Notes under the pieces: model-generated
What the model was told of the DNA's origin: nothing
Seen by the model: the letters and a program-made list of their open reading frames with translations, nothing else
The model's database searches: none
Assembly (NCBI RefSeq): GCF_027580225.2
Contig: NC_073361.2
Location: 32,567,501 to 32,631,500 of the forward strand
Direction of reading: 5' to 3'
DNA from: Misgurnus anguillicaudatus
Lineage: Eukaryota > Chordata > Actinopteri > Cypriniformes > Cobitidae
DNA: 64,000 nucleotides
Part shown: one piece after another, positions 61,138-64,000 of the stretch
Layout of the letters: each line of letters begins with the position of its first letter
Numbering within the stretch: the stretch's first letter is position 1
Program-made: the position numbers and the translations under genes

Positions 61138-62920
61138 ATTATTAGGGGTCAAGCCCCGAAGGGGCGAAGACCCCTATTGTATTTGTTAGTTTTCTTTTTA
61201 TAATAATAATAATTATTATTATTAGTTATTCTTCTTCCGCCATTGCGGTCTATGGCAGCCCATAGAACCGTACGTAGGAAAGTTATGAAATTTGGCACAC
61301 TGATAAAGGACACTCCAATGTGTCCCCACAGCAAATTTGGAGTCTCTATGTCTAACCCGCTAGCGCCACCAACAGTCCAAATTTGCACTTATGTTTTTGC
61401 TTATAACTTCTGATCCGTGAGGCCTAGAAACAAAATTCTTGTTTCCTCTGATTCCTTGGCTCAAGACGATTTGATTGGACCCTATGATGTCATTTTCCGT
61501 CATGAAAATCTTTCTGCCATTTTGAATTATTCATAAAACCTACTTTTTCGAACTCGTCCTAGAGCTTTTGTCCGATTGCCCCCAAAAATGGTATGCATCA
61601 TCTTGAGACACTCATGGCAAAAAGTTATCAAAAGAATTTCGATACAGCAATCCGTTGTCGTATACCACCTTATTGAATTTTACGTAGAGCGCAAAAAAAC
61701 AGATTTTAGGCTGTATCTTCGCCAAACTTAAACCTATTGACACGAAACTTGGTACTTGAGATGCCAGTCAGGAACTGAGGGTGCATGCTGAGTTTTGTCA
61801 CAGCGCCACCTAGTGGCCAGACTTATGCTTTACACGCCTATAACTTTGGCTTCAATTGACGTATTTTCACGGGACTTGTTTCTTTGGAGTTCTGAATAGT
61901 TGCCGAGTCCAACGATACCAAACATGCCAGAATTCGCCTTACGGTTAACCCTGCGCAGCAAAACAACACTTAAAAAACACGCGTGAATATCTCCGCGAGC
62001 GTTTTTCCGATTGACTCGAAAACACCATAGGAAGAAACTAACCTTACCTTCTGAACAAAAAGTTCTATTGGCGTTATAATAAAATTTTCATCAGAAATGG
62101 CCGCAAATTGCAAAAAACGAAAAATTACCTTCAAATTTTGTGTTTTTTACACATGAATGATTGTAACTTCGTAACAAAAATATATTTTTTCACCAGATTT
62201 GATACGCTGATGTATGAGCAGAGTCTGAGGCCACACAATAAAATTGGTATGCCTGCACCACTAGATGGCCTTATAATTGAACAAAACCTTTGATAACAAG
62301 CCAGCCCTATGGTCATACAACTATTTCTTAACTAAACTAAAGTGTATAGTCATGAAACTAGCTAGATGTAACGCAGTCATGACCTGAGGTTGCATGCACG
62401 ATTTTGTCATAGCGCCACCTACTGGTTTTGAGATAGAAAATGGCTATTTTTGCCTAAAACTACTGCAACAACACATCTAAAACCATGAGTCATCATGGAT
62501 TATTCCTTTCATGGCTTGGACTATAATCACTGGTGGAAGTCAATTTACTCTCTAGCAACCGATGAGAATACCATATCAACTTTTTTGCAAGAGCTTTTTC
62601 TCTGCATCAGAACATCGTAGAGACACAGGGATGGTCTCTTTTGACTCATTTGACTTGTTGTAACATGTGGTGACCCATGTTTTGCCACTGCAAACATCAC
62701 TCACGTGTCTTTCAGTGCTCTAATGTTCCATGATTGTCAATAACAGAAGGACAATTGCAGTAGACAAGAACATAGATTATTTTTGTTGCTTACTTTTGCG
62801 TTCTTCATCTGAAATCATTAGGTTTACTTAGGTTCTTCAATCTGCTTATCCAATCTCAATTTTACATCCTTTTGTGCCCTTTTCGGCTTGACCCCGGCAT
62901 TGCTGCTTGCAGCTATATTT
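61138..62920 (+). repeat. Family B unit B10
   Basis: One head module after ATTATT, typical core and tail. 1783 bp. Confidence 0.8.
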
Positions 62921-64000
62921 AGGGGTCAAGCCCCGAAGGGGCGTAGAACCCTATTGTATTTGTTAGTTTTCTTAATTTTATTATTAGGGGTCAAGCCCCG
63001 AAGGGGCGTAGAACCCTATTGTATTTGTTAGTTTTCTTAATTTTATTATTATTATTAGTTATTCTTCTTCCGCCATTGCGGTCTATGGCAGCCCATAGAA
63101 CCGTACGTAGGAAAGTTATGAAATTTGGCACACTGATAAAGGACAGTCCAAATATTATCCACAGCAAATTTGGAGTCTCTATCTCAAACCCGCTAGCGCC
63201 ACCAACAGTCCAAAGTTGAACTTATGTTTTTGCTTATAACTTCTGATCCGTAAATCCTAGAAATGAAATTCTTGTTTCCTCTGATTCCTTGGCTCAAGAC
63301 GATTCGAATGGACCCTATGACGTCATTTTCCGTCATGAAAATTTTTCCACCATTTTGAATTATTCGTAAAACCTACTTTTGCGAACTCGTCCTAGAGCTT
63401 TTGGCCGATTTCCACAAAAATTGGTATGCAGCATCTAGAGACACTCATGGCAAAAAGTTATTAAAATAATTTTGATAAACCAATCCGTTGTCGTATAGCG
63501 CATCAACGAATTTTACGTAGAGCGCAAAAAAACAGATTTTAGGCTGTATCTTCACCAAACTTAGGCCTATTGACACAAATCTTGGTACTTGAGATGCCAG
63601 TCAGGAACTGAGGGAGCATGCACAGTTTCGTTGCAGCGCCACCTAGTGGCCAGACGAATGTTTTATAGGCCTATAACTTTGGCTATGATCATCATATTTA
63701 CAAGGGACTTGTTTCCTTGGAGTTTTGAATAGTTGCCGAGTCCAACGATACCAAACATGCCAGGATTCGCCTTACGGTTAACCCTGTGCGGCAAAATAGC
63801 GCTTAAAAAACACGCGCAAATATCTCCGCGACCGTAATTCTGATCGACTCAAAAACACCATAAGAAGAAACTAACCTTACCTTCTGAACAAAAAGTTCTA
63901 TTGGCGTTATATTAAAATTTTCATCAGAAATGGCCGAAAATTGCAAAAAACGAAAAATTACCTTTAAATTTTGTATTTTTTACACATAAATGGTTATAAC
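62921..64000 (+). repeat. Family B unit B11 (cut by window end)
   Basis: Two head modules, then a core close to B6, including the GATCATCATATTTACAAGGG variant. It runs off the window. Confidence 0.8.

Larger units (their letters stand above)
42641..64000 (+). repeat. Family B head-to-tail repeat array (11 units, running off the window)
   Basis: The tail GGCTTGACCCCGG, GCTGCTTGCAGC, TATATTT recurs ten times between 45290 and 62920, all on the plus strand. Heads AGGGGTCAAGCC follow six of these tails directly; two more follow a short ATT stretch. The core shares AAATTTGGCACA, GCGCCACC, ATAACTTCTGA and the CCATTTTGAA phrase with family A, but has its own 3' half with AACACGCGTGAATATCTCCG and ACAAAAAGTTCTATTGGCG. 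It has no tRNA-like module. Confidence 0.85.

Noticed and set aside
45364..63219. Frames of about 75 codons at the start of B units on both strands ([11 protein letters not shown]..., [11 protein letters not shown]...)
   Set aside because: Open on both strands across homologous non-coding repeats, with changes not favouring synonymous positions as far as I can judge by eye. The similarity between A and B translations follows from DNA homology.

Overview
This window reads as eukaryotic, non-coding, repeat-dominated DNA from a teleost fish, most likely a cyprinid. The evidence is a set of fish-type DNA transposons (three hAT insertions with exact 8-bp target duplications, one TTAA-flanked piggyBac-like element, Tc1/mariner-type foldback elements), a decayed copy of a fish-expanded P-loop GTPase family, a Crypton-like fragment, and AT-rich introns and spacers with no operon structure. 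The species call is inference. I see no intact protein-coding gene, no rRNA gene and no CRISPR array.

Layout. (1) 1-32721: a head-to-tail array of about 18 units of one repeat family (family A; 1.1-2.3 kb each without insertions). A complete unit starts with a short hairpin module (AGGGGYCAAGCACC...), then an (ATT)n run, a core carrying several GCGCCACC phrases, one or two tRNA-like modules with an A-box-like and a GGTTCGAATCC B-box-like motif, a copy of the head sequence in inverted orientation (GGTGCTTGRCCCC), a 12-bp hairpin (GCTGCTTGCAGC) and a TATATT end. Two units carry expanded 18-bp minisatellites; one is split by a piggyBac-like element (7012-8367) and one by a Tol2-like hAT element (25503-27727) with a BED zinc-finger remnant. 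(2) 32722-42640: a mosaic spacer with MITEs, a relic last exon resembling fish SAMD3-like proteins, a Tc1-like element, a second hAT element (34929-35898), a near-perfect palindromic MITE, a frameshifted Crypton-like open frame, a 55-bp-arm hairpin, a broken P-loop GTPase gene (minus strand, 38676-40202) and an 88-bp-period satellite. (3) 42641-64000: a second head-to-tail array (family B; about 1.7-1.9 kb units) starting with ten tandem copies of its own head hairpin and containing a third hAT element (50221-51851).

How the parts relate. Families A and B share the same plan and recognisable core sequence. The most notable signal is that the head hairpin changes sequence while keeping its pairing (CCCC/GGGG, CCCA/TGGG, CCAC/GTGG, CACC/GGTG), and that the inverted copy near the tail of the same unit changes with it (GGGGTC with GACCCC; GGGGCC with GGCCCC). 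With the tail hairpin, the missing conventional terminal inverted repeats and the head-to-tail arrays, this is the layout known for non-autonomous Helentron/HINE rolling-circle elements. That classification is inference; the repeats and pairings are read directly. Insertion boundaries are supported by empty sites in sibling units: removing each insertion brings the host unit back to its siblings' length (1519 against 1518 bp; about 2346 against 2350 bp; 1714 bp inside the 1700-1888 range).
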